Shown: piece by piece, positions 34,993 through 47,818 of the stretch | Layout: every line of letters starts with the position of its first letter | Position numbering within the stretch: the stretch's first letter is position 1 | Assembly (NCBI GenBank): GCA_027596075.1 | Contig: JADGJC010000095.1 | Coordinates: forward strand, 62,001 to 126,000 | DNA from: Rhizophlyctis rosea | Taxonomy: Eukaryota; Chytridiomycota; Chytridiomycetes; Rhizophlyctidales; Rhizophlyctidaceae | Length of the DNA stretch: 64,000 nucleotides | Reading direction: 5' to 3' | Program-made: the position numbers and the translations under genes | Notes under the pieces: generated by a model | The model's input: the letters and a program-made list of their open reading frames with translations, nothing else | Database searches by the model: none | What the model was told of the DNA's origin: nothing

Positions 34993-35435
34993 CGCGGGCC
35001 AAAAATGATTTCATTGGGCGCGTCACTCTTTCCCCTTCAAGAACCTCCGCCGCATCAAGTGTCACCGGCTCTTTTCCCTGAGCCCCGTCCCCAAGAGAGA
35101 CCGAAAGTGACCCATCCAGTACTGTAAGGTAGAATTGAGTACCGCATCATTACGAACTTACTACGAAGAAGCTGTGCAATTCAACCATTTGGAGGAGGTT
35201 TCGGAGGACGACCCCACCTGAGCTTCAGGTTGCTCTCTTCGACGGACTGGATGGGGTTTTGTTTTCTTGTAAGCTGTGCTTTCCGGGATGTTTGAGAGAA
35301 ACGAAACTTTTACTTTCGACCGCGCCTTCTATTCCTGATTGACAAAAATTCCTTAACTTTGCCTCATATATTCAGTACTTAGTTATTACGAACATCATAT
35401 ACCCATATTGCAATTGAGATAGTCTTCAGCGGACA
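34993..35435. other. Intergenic, promoter side of the GPI-type protein gene
   Basis: No gene seen. A CATATATTC motif near 35364 lies about 70 nt upstream of the ATG at 35436 and may be the core promoter. Confidence 0.4.
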
Positions 35436-36199
35436 ATGAGATCCGTCCTGTCATCGTCCTTGATTATGATGCTTGCGCTCACGGGAGCGGTGAACGCTCA
35501 GAAGGAGAAGGAGAAGCCTGTAGATGGTGCGTATCGTCTGGCTGTTTTTCATGCTGAAGGACACTGTCACTGATAGTATCAATATCTAGGCCCAGGCGGT
35601 GTTTTACCACCAGTCGTTACGGTGAGCAGGAGAGTTGTTACAACCGTTGTGTAAGTGGAAATATGAGTCCCGTAGTCCGGAAAAAAAGAAGACGGTATCT
35701 CATACCATATAATACCTTCAGAGTTGTCACGCGGCCAGCTTCGACAACGACGGAGCGGGAGGAAGCTCCTCGTCCTGCTCCCACGAGGGAGACGACTATC
35801 AGAACGACTACCACAACGCAGAAACCTCCTGAACCAGAGACGCCTGCACCAGCTCCCAATCCCGCCCCTGCGCCAGCGCCGGCGCCGGCACCCGAACCCG
35901 CACCAGCACCAGCACCTGCTCCTACTGCTGCACCAGCCCCTGCACCGACAACAATGACACCACCACCTCCCGTTCCCGCTCCCTCACCTGCCCCCGTAAT
36001 ACCAACAACAACCACGTCATTCTCGATGGGACCTGTTACCCCATTACCACCTCCGAGTGGCAGTATAAGTTCAGCCATTCCGTCGTTTACGCAGCCGGTG
36101 GTTATTGCTAGCGGCGGTGGGCCGGTTTTTAGTAGCGGGATTTGGGCGGCATCGCTGGGGGTTGGGGCCGTGCTGATGGTGATGGGATGGCTGGTATGA
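35436..36199 (+). CDS. Pro/Ala/Thr-rich GPI-anchored-type surface protein
   Basis: Three exons, 35436-35526, 35590-35650 and 35722-36199, with in-phase GT-AG introns of 63 and 71 nt, encode 209 residues. The N-terminus (MRSVLSSSLIMMLALTGAVNA) is a secretion signal. The mature part is Thr-rich, then has a long Ala-Pro alternation (PAPAPAPAPEPAPAPAPAP-type), then Ser/Thr/Pro sequence expected to be O-glycosylated. It ends in a small-residue site (ASGGG) and a terminal hydrophobic stretch (AASLGVGAVLMVMGWLV) with no charged tail, the layout of a GPI-attachment signal. No catalytic domain; a stalk-like wall or plasma-membrane protein is the simplest reading. Confidence 0.82.
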
Positions 36200-39100
36200 T
36201 GATTGATGGGCCTGTATGAACGTGTGGGAGATACCGTGGTGAGTGGTGAATCATGACTCTTCTATGGTGATTGGACACATATTATGGGTTCAGACGCGTT
36301 GCATGAACAGTCCGGTGGTACTTTTTTTTCGATGTGTCTGACGCGGTGTTGTATATAGGGTCCTTTATTGGATTGCAGTATTTGCTGATCTGTATGTTGG
36401 ATTCTGGGTCTCATTCTGTACTTTGTAAATAATGCAATTGGTTATATTCTGTTGGTGAAAGTAGACGCAGCTGTTGGATTTGGTGCCTCAAATGTGCGCA
36501 CCGGATATCTTTCATGCTCGCGATTTCGTTTTCTTCCAAGCACGTCTGACGTCTAACAACAACATTCAAAAAAGGATTTTTCGAGACTTCCCCAATTGGT
36601 TACCGAGTATGTAGAAGATCCCAATCACGATGCGGTGCATACAGCCATACACCCAGGCAGATCCTCCAAATCTTCTGTCATGCCCATATGTGGTAGTGAA
36701 AGTTACAAAAAAAGAGAAGAAGGGTGATCGTGCACTTCGCACAGGTAAATGCAGCACACACTATCCTACTGATGATTGTCATCACATGGGGAATTTCACG
36801 ATAGTTATGACCATGGTGACCATGTTCGTGTGGTTTGTTACAAAATAAGAGAATATCCACAAAAATGAATGGTGCCTTCGGTGTACGTAGGTACGCTCGG
36901 TTCTATGGATGGTACGAATGTTGATTGCAGTGAAGTGCGATGCTCATTTTTTCGGATTGCGAAGATAATGATGGAGACGTGGTTGTAAAGCTCCACCCTC
37001 GCACGGCCAGGACAAAACAGACTCGATAATGAACACCTTATGTGGAAGGGGTTTGGGTGAGGCAAGGTCTCCGCCCTAATGCTATCCCGGGATTGTGTGA
37101 GATTGTACAACCCTTTCTTTCTGGTCTCTTGGCTGCCAGCGTGCTGAAACGTTAGACGAAGAATTTTGGTGACGCCAATGGCATTTGGCGGCTGGCAGGG
37201 GAATTGATCATTGAGGGGGGGTTCGTATGAGGAAACTTTGTGGCGGTCGTTTGCAAAATCAGCAGTCGCAGTGATGCTGAAAGTCCTATTTTTCTATGGC
37301 GGCAGTACGGAGACCAAAGTTGATGCGCATCATTCGTGGTAGTTTGTCGGATCCCCGTTCTTTGGTTCGCGGATGGTGTCGAATGTTTTGAATGTTGCAT
37401 GTACCTTTGGTTGTAGGTCTCATTTCTCAAATCTGAATAAGACAAATTGGTTTGCGCCGAGTCTGTAAAAATTGATGCAGCCCTAGCTTGTGCCTTCAAC
37501 ATGCATATCGTACAGCATCCGCCGTCGGTCCCGTCTCGCTTTGTTGGGCCTGGGGACATTTGAGAATAAAAAGATGTCCTTCGAAACCGACCCGCCGGCG
37601 GAGTTCAGCAGCTACAACATTTTTCGTTGTGATGCTGTGGTTATGCGCCCAACATCCATCAAGAGAAGTTCGGCTATGGGATTTTCGGGATGCTTATAAA
37701 ACTGGCACAGTTGTCCCGATTGGTGGATGGCACGATATACAGCCTTCAAAACATAGTGGCAATCAAGTTTGTTGCAATCTGTTGCTGATTGGAGCAATCA
37801 GGAATGCAGATGTTCCCAAGGAACCCATCGATCGACAATCACGTCACTTTTTGACGTAAAGAACGATGAAGATGAGTCGTTTACGTCGGCAATTACAATT
37901 CTTGCGCCGGGCAAACTTGCTAACGATGAATATCTGCATCAGCGCCAGCTGGCTGGTGAGCAAAAACAAATCACGCAACCACCATGACTGACGATTGTGC
38001 AAGTCCCAACCTGTGCAATGGTCAATCTTAACCGCGGCCAATGGACTCTATTGATTGAAATGGCTCATACTTCAATACCACAAGGAGGCTTGAGAACTTT
38101 AAGCAAAAGGGCAACCATTGACGGGCGTCTCGGCCGTGAAACCCGCAACAGTACCATATGATGTGTCAATCAAAAGGTACGTCTCACATGGTGCCAGCTG
38201 CCGATTGCGGTGGTCGCCTGCTGAGTCTCAAGATGCCGGTCATTCCAAGAGCCTGTTGTGGAGAACGCGGCGATAGTGGAATGGATGATAAAATGGCAGT
38301 GGGGCTTCTTCCAACATATTGGAATGATGCGAGGATACTTGCTGAATCTTTCATGGGTACTGACACCAATGTTATGGCACATAATATGCGGTTGGCCTCT
38401 TCATTTTTGGGCATGCAGATGGAGGTAGGGATATTGTATGTTGTGGGGTCTCATTTCTCCCTTATAAATTGAATGACGTAGATTGTTTGTATGGAAGCTG
38501 TATAATTGTGTGAAGAGGCAAACATTGTGCCTCGGCATCTATTTTGCTTGGTTCGGAAGTGGCGAGACTTTTCCTTCTTTGAGTTTGTTGAAATTGTTGA
38601 ATTGAGGGCTCCTTAGCTCAGCATGCACGGCTTTTCCATTACAATGCTGTGCCCGGAAGCGTAAGTACATGGTCTACGTTTTCCGAAGGTTAACACTCCA
38701 GATTTGTTTGATATCCCTATCAAAATGTTTTGGAGATCAGACTCATGAAAATGAGGAAGATCTTGACTGTGCGCTTGTAGAGGTTCGCTTCCGCGTTTAT
38801 CGCACATGATTTTCAAGTGGCTCATTACCACCAATCAATACGTCCAGACTGCAACGATTCAGTAGCGACAGTGACAATCAGACTGGTGCAGTTTTGCAAA
38901 TTGAGAGAAGTTCCGCAAGAAAAAGGAGCGGTGCAATTGGGTAGGGTATGTTTGCTCGCTTCCCTGGGGAAATGATGCAAATGGAACAGGATTGAGGCGC
39001 GATGCTCCTTTCTTTTATGAGCATGGTTGTGCAGTGACTGTATGTTCTGAGACCTACTTGCTAGTCGGGAAAAAGATTGAGCAGTGTGAATAAAATACGA

Positions 39101-41684
39101 TGTGAAATAAAGTAATGTAGGGAATGCTCTACAGTGTGTTAGATGGCTTGTAGTACTCGGATTGTATTGTAAGAACAAGAATACTCCACCCAATAACACA
39201 GTTAACAACATTGAAATTAAAGTAAGAGATCAATAAGATGAGACGATGTGGATCCATGTGCCAGTTGCGCAGTTGAGGCAGCTGACTCCTCATCGCATTG
39301 CGACATTGATGGTCGCCGGTTGAACGATGGGTCGCCTGCGATATCTGCATCCCCATCTCCTTGGCGTTTGGCGCACTGTTGTGGTGGGAGTTCTCATTGA
39401 CAATGGTGGTGACGCAAATTGGGGAGTTCGAGCTATCAACCTGTGCGAACGCATATTTTTTCAGCGTCCCATGTGGTTGAAGGCTTATTGAGTCAAACAT
39501 TCGATCCTGAGATGTAATTACTACCGAAGCCGGCGTGAAGTAAATTGTATTGATTGGCTGAGTTCAGTTGCATGTGAAGGATTGCGCAGCAGCTTTGAGA
39601 AATTCCACCTTGACGCCTTTTTCTTTTGCGACCAGCAGTGCCGAACTGTCGGGATGCGACGTCACTGAAGCGATGAACTCAAAAGCGGAGTATAGCCCAA
39701 CGGCGGAGCACGCTGAAGAGATGCAAAGCATTCGAGGAGTGAAGCACGCTTTACTCAGGATTTACGCATCAAGTTCATACTTTTTTATGCATTTTGACTT
39801 CATGCATTCGCGGCACAGAGGGAAAGGTCTGCACAGGGCAGTCTGGACGAGGGTTCAGAGTTTGCATGCCTACTCAGTGCCGAGCGAAAAAGTACGTATC
39901 TTATAATCACCGAAATGGCTTGCAATTGGCAGTCGTCGCCAGTTGAGCTTCATGACGGCGCTCTCCGCGTGGTGAAGATCTTCTTGTAAGAGCGGTAGGA
40001 ACCAAGTAGCAGCGTCTTAGACTTGGCCTCCAAGTCAGCGGATCGTGTCGTAATGTCAATTTGAGGGGTCATTGTGACTCTGCTGGCCTCGCTGACATAC
40101 GTCGCGCATCTTCGTGGTGGTAGCATGAGGAATGTCGCATGCAGATGTAGGCGAATGTTGCACATGATTTGGTTGGAGTCTCGTTTTATAATGTAGAAAA
40201 ACCTTAGCGAATGGATCTAGCGCGGTATGTGAGGTCTGATGAGATCCCCAGATCATGGCCTGGACTAGTATTTGTGATCATTCAAAACGCAACTTTGCTT
40301 TCCTGCGAGCCATTCACTGACAAAAATGAAGATCTCGGTGATCCAGTGACATATACTAATTCAGCGCAGACATCATTCTGACCATGTTGTCCGGTTGGTT
40401 GATTTCAATCACATGCGTGTCGTACGGTTCGGTTGCCTATCATGGATTCCGACATGGGGTGGAATAAGTCAGGGGTAGGGGAAGGGCAGCTTCGATGCAT
40501 TTCAATGCTGATAGACTCCATTTGGAAATTCGAGATTTTCAGCAACCGTTGCCGACGCTTCGAGTCTTCTCGATGTTGATAATGGCCCCCCTCTTTTTGA
40601 GGGAGTATGAGACGCCTGACAAACGTGGAAAATCAGCGACCCTTGAGACATGGTTGCTGTCAATGATATCTGATGAGGGCCGGTATGCTTAATGTGATGA
40701 TACCATCTCATTGTATTCCTCGGTGTCCAATTTCCATATTTTTGGCCGGACATTAGGCGTTGACCATTGTTTTGGGCGAATGGATCTCACTTCAGCTGTT
40801 TTGAGGTGAGGGATTGCAGATTGAGATTAGAATCCCGTCATTTGAGCCAATGAAATGACAAAATCCTGACATCGTTCAATGCAACTTTTGCTCCTGGTAC
40901 GGGAAGTTCCAACTTTTTTCGAATCATTGCGCTTCAAACGGTAGATCTTTTCTCTTTTCTGCTGAACATGAACACATGCTGGAGTCGCATTGACTCCTCC
41001 ATCGGAAGTGCCAGCCCCACGTCCTTGAGCGCATCTTGCATTGGCTTGACGATGTGCACAAGTTTCAAAGCTGCGTAACGTATTGACTTTTCGTTTTTGC
41101 AGACTGATAAGACATTGGTTTCGGATATGACAACGAATTCCATGTCCGAATGTGGTAACATTGTACTTCGAAAACTTGTCGAAAAGCATGCCGTGAAGGA
41201 CGGATGACAGTCCGTTCAGTTTCTGGTGCCGCCTTGGTGGCACGGTCTGTGGCTTGTGTCGCGATTGGCCCGAATGGAGGGAAGTGGTTGTGTGTCCCCT
41301 TGTGTGTCCGACCTGTCAATCTGTCAAAGTGGGAGGCGCCGAAAGGGGAAAAAATAAGGAAGGGCAGGCAGGTGCTCAACTCCCTCTTCTCCACTGTTTC
41401 CTCGAATCCTGGTTCAGTCTTTTTCGTACTCCGTTGTTAGGCCTTGGATGTCGGCAAACATACCACCCATCGATCGTTGACATCTCTCGGTTGGTACCCA
41501 AGGCGATGTGAGTTCGCTCCTACCTCATAGGACACTGTCAGCAACAAAGATCTTGCAAACCCAGGGTGCGGTCTATTATTGTCAGCAACTTCCGGAGCAG
41601 TCAACTCGAACTGTCTTTTGGATTGGGGATATGAAGGCAAGGGGTAATGAAAGTATCAGTCGGGGGAGGCGGTGAAGTTCAGGA
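36200..41684. other. Gene-poor tract
   Basis: About 5.5 kb with no complete gene. Scattered protein-like minus-strand pieces occur (for example near 38640-38830), plus the frame-shifted relic at 40934-41220. A plus-strand 104-codon frame at 38158-38472 has no domain. No RNA gene seen. Confidence 0.4.
40934..41220 (-). pseudogene. Frame-shifted coding relic, unrecognised
   Basis: One minus-strand frame reads LNGLSSVLHGMLFDKFSKYN down to about 41155. A second, overlapping frame then continues with HSDMEFVVISETNVLSVCKN and KLVHIVKPMQDALKDVGLAL to a stop at 40934. The two protein-like segments abut but lie in different frames with no clean intron between, which suggests a decayed gene. No domain is recognised. 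Confidence 0.35.
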
Positions 41685-42059
41685 CTACTCAATATACACC
41701 AGCCGTTGAAAGACTTTGACGGCTTGTCTTCTTCCAGATAAGGACCATTCGCCCACATACTCATATCCATTTGTATTCAACCAGATGTCCACCATAAAGA
41801 TGATGACCAATGCACTCCGCCAACCCCAGCCGAGCACTCCTTTGCAGGACACCCACTATTTTGTTGTGCCGCCCAAATCACGACGGGTCCGAGAGTTCCA
41901 CGATTACCCATCGCTAAACCAGATCCGTCCGCTCAGTTTCACATAGCGCTTGATCACATCCCTGCCGTAGCCGTCGAATGGCCTTTGTATTGCCTCGACA
42001 TTCACCGGCCGCCCCATCAGTTCCACAAACACAGAGGCAACCCTCTCCCGGCAATCTTT
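41685..42059 (-). CDS. Unrecognised two-exon coding-like segment
   Basis: Exon A, 41910-42059, reads ERVASVFVELMGRPVNVEAI through RYVKLSGRIWFSDG and ends at a GTAATC donor. Exon B, 41685-41814, can join in phase after an AG at 41815 and reads ALVIIFMVDIWLNTNGYEYV through VFQRLVYIE before a TAG. Third codon positions are G/C-rich as in the real genes of the window. An ATG in exon A (42017) could start a short protein, but the frame is open further upstream towards the tRNA-Gly gene on the opposite strand. No domain recognised. Confidence 0.35.
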
Positions 42060-42098
42060 ATTGTGAGTGTTTCATTTGAGCTGGACGCATTCATCAAA

Positions 42099-42170
42099 GC
42101 ACCGATGGTGTAGTGGTTAACATGCTTGCCTTCCAAGCAAGCGGCCCGGGTTCAAATCCCGGTCGGTGCA
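42099..42170 (+). tRNA. trnG-TCC: tRNA-Gly (anticodon TCC), copy 2
   Basis: A 72-nt cloverleaf. The acceptor GCACCGA pairs with TCGGTGC, discriminator A. Loop CTTCCAA gives anticodon TCC, and the T-arm is CCGGG-TTCAAAT-CCCGG. It is the same isoacceptor as the minus-strand gene at 26992-27063, with different flanking sequence. Confidence 0.97.
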
Positions 42171-45100
42171 TCAAAAGCTTATCCAAGATGAATTTTTGGC
42201 TGTCGGGATCATCGGGGCATAATTTTTTCATTAGCAATCGTTTATTGCGTTGCTTTTTTTGGTATGCATTCACAGGACTCGGTGCTCCGCGAGGTGAGGA
42301 AGCGGCGACACGGTGGTGGTGGGATGTCGTCCTGGGTCTGGAGCGTAACGCGTCGCGGGTGGGATCCCCAGCTCCAACCGCGGTTCAAGGGCTGCATCAT
42401 CATTGGAGTCGTGCGTATGTCCAATTCCGACCATTGGGACTGTTCCTTTTGCTCGTTCACAGTTCTTCTAATATTGATAGTTGTTTTCCAGCGGCGCACA
42501 AATACATTTCGTTGGCAGTAATTGCGGGCACGCTGCCAACTATAGCTGATTTATCAACGTCGTCAGCTCACGACGAGTCCGGTCGTACGCTAGTTTGCTT
42601 TTTCTTGCTCCTTTGTGTTTGATTGTTTAAGCTTCGGTCAACTACTCACTCCACTGCACGAGGGCATTAGGGTGATTTGTTGCGAGATAGTGACGTTGGC
42701 AGGCCACTTGAATCCTCTCGTTTGCTGATTCCGTCCGTTATCAGCCGATTACCATTTTTGCAGCCGGTGACGAGTTTACTTCAGTCTCACTTGATCAGTC
42801 ACCGAGCAGCGTTACGGTTCGCGGATTGCGAATGAATCAGTTAAGACATTCGTCGGACTAGCATATCGCTTCATTGAACGTTGGTCCGCTTCGAAGCCTT
42901 TCTGCCATACATCCTGATCCTTCTTGGTGTCCGCCATACGCTGTTGGATGCGTTATGATTCTTCCAGATTTTCAGTAGTCGGTTTGAACTGGCATTGAGC
43001 TCATTGGCTGTCATCAACTGTAGGTGTTAGATGGTAGGACGGTTGTATGACTTTATTTCTGCGTGACCGTCAGCAACTTCCAATCTCTCCCACGTCAATG
43101 TTGTGATGGCTGCGCAATGCCGTTAGTTAGGCTGTCAGTGCTTCCTCTTGTAACCGTCGGGGCAGTCATCATTTTTGTTTGTGATCAGGTGTTGAACTCC
43201 ATGCCTAAAGCAATACAAGGAGAATGAAAAAAGTAGTTACGTGGGACTCAATTGCATTCGATGTCAATCCACCTATAACGATTGTGTAACAAGCAAGGAA
43301 TACACTGACATTCTTCCATGTTCGGCTCATCAGATAATTAGCTAGTTTCGGATGAAGACGGTAGACGAAATCCCGGACGCTTTAGTTAATTTGCCATCCT
43401 TGATATTGGAGGCTGGTATGGCACTCCAGTTACCCGTTACAGAAAGGCATCGGGACAATCAACGAATTGGATACCAAAACCTGTGACATTTTCTTACCGG
43501 ACATTCTACACTGGGCAATGACGTGGATGAGTGTAGCAGGTTCGTACTCTTTGATTGATCTTTGTTAAGGACCAATGTTCGGAAGAAAACTGCAGGGAAT
43601 GTGAGTGGATGGATGTGATTGATGTGACTGCAGTCATTACACTGACGATACTTTGGGTGGGAGATTAGCAACATCAGTAAGATCGGACAAAAGGGCGCCC
43701 AAGACGGTGGAAAGCAAATCCATCGCGTCGTCGGCGAAGAGCTGCTGAGCATGATCTTTGAATGACCATAATTTCGAGACGAATCGCCTTGTGACTGCGG
43801 AATGGGTATTGTCGCTGACACAATATTGCGAGAAAAGAGGAGGATATGAGAGCGATGTGCCAGGATGAGGATCAGAGCTCATCTCAGGTGAGCAAGACTA
43901 GCTTGCCGATGTTGGAAGCCGAAAGCAATAATATTTGGAGTATCATATGGGCGAAAAAAAGCACTGCTAAACAAAACGATACCCATATAAACTATGTGGA
44001 CACAGGTTTGCTGTGCCGGCAATGATGGAAGATTTCACACCGTCACCTGCCAGTGGAGGACAGCATTTTCGATTGACATACTTTATTCGCAAAGGTCGCT
44101 AGGTGACAAGAATGCTGAAAGTTAGTGGTATATCAACGACGGACATATTTTGGATCGCATGGAAGTCGATAGTCGCCAGCCAATCAGATGATTCGTACCG
44201 GTGGTTATTGGATCATGTCGTTGAGATGAGGATCCTTCTCCACGGCCGCTGCCTTGAGCTGTATCTGTTACAATGGACTATCCCATCAACACTCATGAAT
44301 AAAGTGACTCTGCATGTTTCATTCTATCGGTGCGCTTGTTGTTTCACGGAAAAGAACATTGGAAGGTGCCAGGACGAATGACGAGCAGTGATATGCTTGG
44401 TATCATATGTGCCGTGACAAATTTTCGGATATGAACATGCGTGGAGGCACTGTGGTTCACTGAAAGCTAACGCAACAAACTTGGTGGCTGTAATGAAATC
44501 ACAAGCAGACGTACCAAATCTATGTAAATCTATGCCCTCATACTCCACTTCATCTCTAGAAAGAGACTCTCAAAACCTTCCTACGGGGTGACTTGACAGG
44601 GAACTGGCAACATGTTTTTTTTTTCAGGTCCGTCGCTCGGACAAGTGATCATTTCAATTTCAGGATGAAGGGAGATGTCTTGCAAAGCCGGTCACGTCCT
44701 GTTTTTTGATTCAAGTTGATCAGGAAAAAGATTGGAGATGAGCCCGCAAATATCCCGTCCAGGCAAAACCTGGCGCAGTTCGGCTGTGAAGATAGCGTAA
44801 GAATACATCGGTCGATGAAGTGTGTTGGCATTGGAGAGCTCTTCCGTGTATCCCTCTTAGGTGTGCGCTGATCTGCTGTTGTCCAGTCTATCAACCTTGC
44901 TGCCTCTCCCACATTGACAAACCCTTCCTCAACCTACAATATTTATACCTACCTCTGCAACCCCTCCATGTGAACTGCCTCAAAATTAAGACGCAATTTA
45001 ATCCCTTCGTCCCAATGAGTTAAAAAATAGGCGCATTGTGAGGTGCGAGGTGTGTACCAGTTCTGTTCCAAATGCAAAAAGGTTGCACAGTCACTAAATT

Positions 45101-47818
45101 GGGCAGGGGAAGCGGTTGAGTATCCCCGTTATGGAGCTTGATTGGCGCAACAATGTTGGAGTACTTCGGTCAAAGTTTGGCAGAAAGACGTACGTATAGG
45201 CAAACACTGTCAAGGAAAAAATGAGAACGCCGGTGAACCGCCACTCACAATGATAGAATGGTAGCGCCAAAACATTCAACATCGTATGCAGAAGTATTTT
45301 CACAATGGTAAGCTGTTGAAAATTTGGAGCAGCATGCTCATGGGAGTGAATGTGCCATGTCGAGATGGCGACATTTGTCTTGACCGACTGTGAATGGTGA
45401 AGTGACGGCCATGGTCGTTGTATTAGTTGTAACTGTCTTCTGTCTGTTGGGCTGGCACGGAAGGCTCAATGATGGATGCTAATTGGATCACGGGCTGTTG
45501 TGGGAGAGGATGAGGAGCCGGAGGAGGTAGGGGGTGTAGGGATGGAAGCAGGAGCGTGGGTTGAGGACAGTGGAGTAGTAGTACGACATTGGACTAATAA
45601 GGGTAGATGCTGTATGATGCGCACAACATAAATGAAAACGACGGATGCAATCTGAATTTGAGGTGCGGAATGGCAAGAAAGTAGGGGGTTGCAAAGGGAG
45701 TACCTGCCAGGTTGCGCAGAACTGCCCCACCCGCAACCCTATCGGCTGCTCTCCTGGCACTCGGTGATTTGGCGCATAGGGTTTGCAACCCTAGCGGGCA
45801 CCCACCGACCAACCGCTCGTACTATCAGGCGATTTGCAGATGAAGCGGGCGTATTCAGGCGGGGATAATCTGGAGTATTTTGGATGTGGATGAGTACGTT
45901 GCCATGTGGGATGCTGTGAGCACAATCACAATAGTAGCTTTTGTCATACATCAACAGACTCTTGTCACGCCGGGTGGCCGTGTGGATGTCATAATGTTGA
46001 TGTTGTACTTTTGTCTGTTGGCCTTGGTGACGGTGAAGGAACCACCGAGTCAAAACACCCTGACCATACGTCAATGTCCTGGAACAGATACTGAACATTC
46101 CTTCTCGTTGTGGGCCTTTTGGTGGTGCTCATTTTTAATCCAGGCAGATCAGAGGATGGGCATTCTTAATGAACAAAAAGCTCACTTGGCTCTGATGATG
46201 TTGATCAGTTTGATCCATGAACGCGAGAAAAGAATTCAACGAGGGCAAAGTCAGGCGGATGGGCAATAGCGCTTGTGCAGCCACACATTGCAACCTTACC
46301 AAGATCGAGTGACATACGCCGCAAGGCAAATCTAAATAGGGGTTGCGAACTAGAAACATTTCAGGAAGGAAAAGGTATGAGCATGGGCGAAGGCAAGCAA
46401 CAATGGTTCCCATGTGCATTGACATCATAGATTCCGGGTCCTAGTATCCAACTTCCCCAGTGAATCCGTCTCAAGAATTGAGCACCTCGCCCCAGATCAC
46501 CCTGACAATATAGCAGGTACGGAAAAAGCCTGAAGTCTCATCATGAAAGGCGTTTTCAATGAGGAATGGTCAAATCAGCATGGTCGTCGTGCCTGGCGAC
46601 TCGTGGTGGGTGGCCAAGGTATGTACATACTTTTTGTTGCCATCCGGTTGGGATGATGATGGCACCGTTGACTCAACTTGATGTGATGCAAAGCCATGGC
46701 GCTGTGAACGCTTTCTATGCATTGGCTAACGCTCGTGGCCTCATACCATTCCGTCTCTTTTGGTGCCCTTTCAACATCACCTTCTTTCCAGGCGCACTAT
46801 CGGATTCACAAAACCTTGTGCAAAGAGCGTACAGTAAAGAAGCAAACTAGCAAACTGGGCCTACACAGCTATTAGTGTCTTGAGTCGCCAGTTACCGAAA
46901 CCTTGGCAAGTCATAGCACGTATGAGCATTGAATACAAGAGCGAACGACAATGCAGGGGAAGCCTGAAGCAGCAATGAATTACGTCATGATCGGAAAACA
47001 GGGTTTGAAAATGTCACTGTATTTGATGATGGAAAGATGTCGCACGTCCCCAAATCCAAATAGCTGGTGCCATGATTGCCGCCACATAAGTCTCTTCCAA
47101 TTCTCCTACTCACCCTTATGATTGCAATTTTGCATAAACGCACAAGAAAACCTTGACACCTGCAGCCAGTCAACCCACTTTCAAGTTGTCAATTCAGTAC
47201 GAGGTTTGCTCTGCTTTTTCGAGAAGCACTAGTGCAACTTCTAGGGTGGATGATCATGAAGTCGACGTATTATGTGGGTGTATGTGTCGGACATGAAATC
47301 AAACAAGAAAACGAGTGCAAAGAAGATTAGGGCGGAATTACAGGATGGGGCACTTGTGCTCTGGCACTAAGATTGGTAAAGTGCGATCTGGGATGTTTGT
47401 TTTATCTACAGCCATAAAATAATTAAGGCGTGCAACTACGGGAGAGGGAAAAAAACGAAGTGGGAGAGAGGAAGACCATGATGGAAGGGCAATACCAAAT
47501 CCTCCCGCTTATAGCTCGTTAGATTCCCCATGCTCCCAAATTCTGCCGTGTCGGATGTACCAAGCGTCGGCCTCCCCTAAGATTCGTCAATCCATTGTTT
47601 GACTGACAGTTTCCTTATTCCCACATCGAAATCTCCGCCAAAAGTCTCTTTAGACGCAACTCGCTCCAGATCACAATATTAAATACAAAAAAACCGTGAA
47701 ATCTCAACAACAAAGGCGTTTCAATTGACGCCTTGCCCTTTTCTTCCACTGCAACGATGATCTACCCCATTCACCTAAATCCACGAATCCCCCACCAACT
47801 ATTTCCGAAACAATCCTC
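42171..47818. other. Gene-poor tract
   Basis: About 5.6 kb without a complete gene. A minus-strand stretch at 43637-43882 reads protein-like (SFKDHAQQLFADDAMDLLST, then LLSDLTDVANLPPK) and is followed in another frame by similar-quality sequence, probably coding debris. No RNA gene or clear repeat found. Confidence 0.4.

Noticed and set aside
35638..36078. Gly/Val-rich 146-codon minus-strand frame
   Set aside because: Mirror of the Ala-Pro repeat of the plus-strand GPI-type protein.
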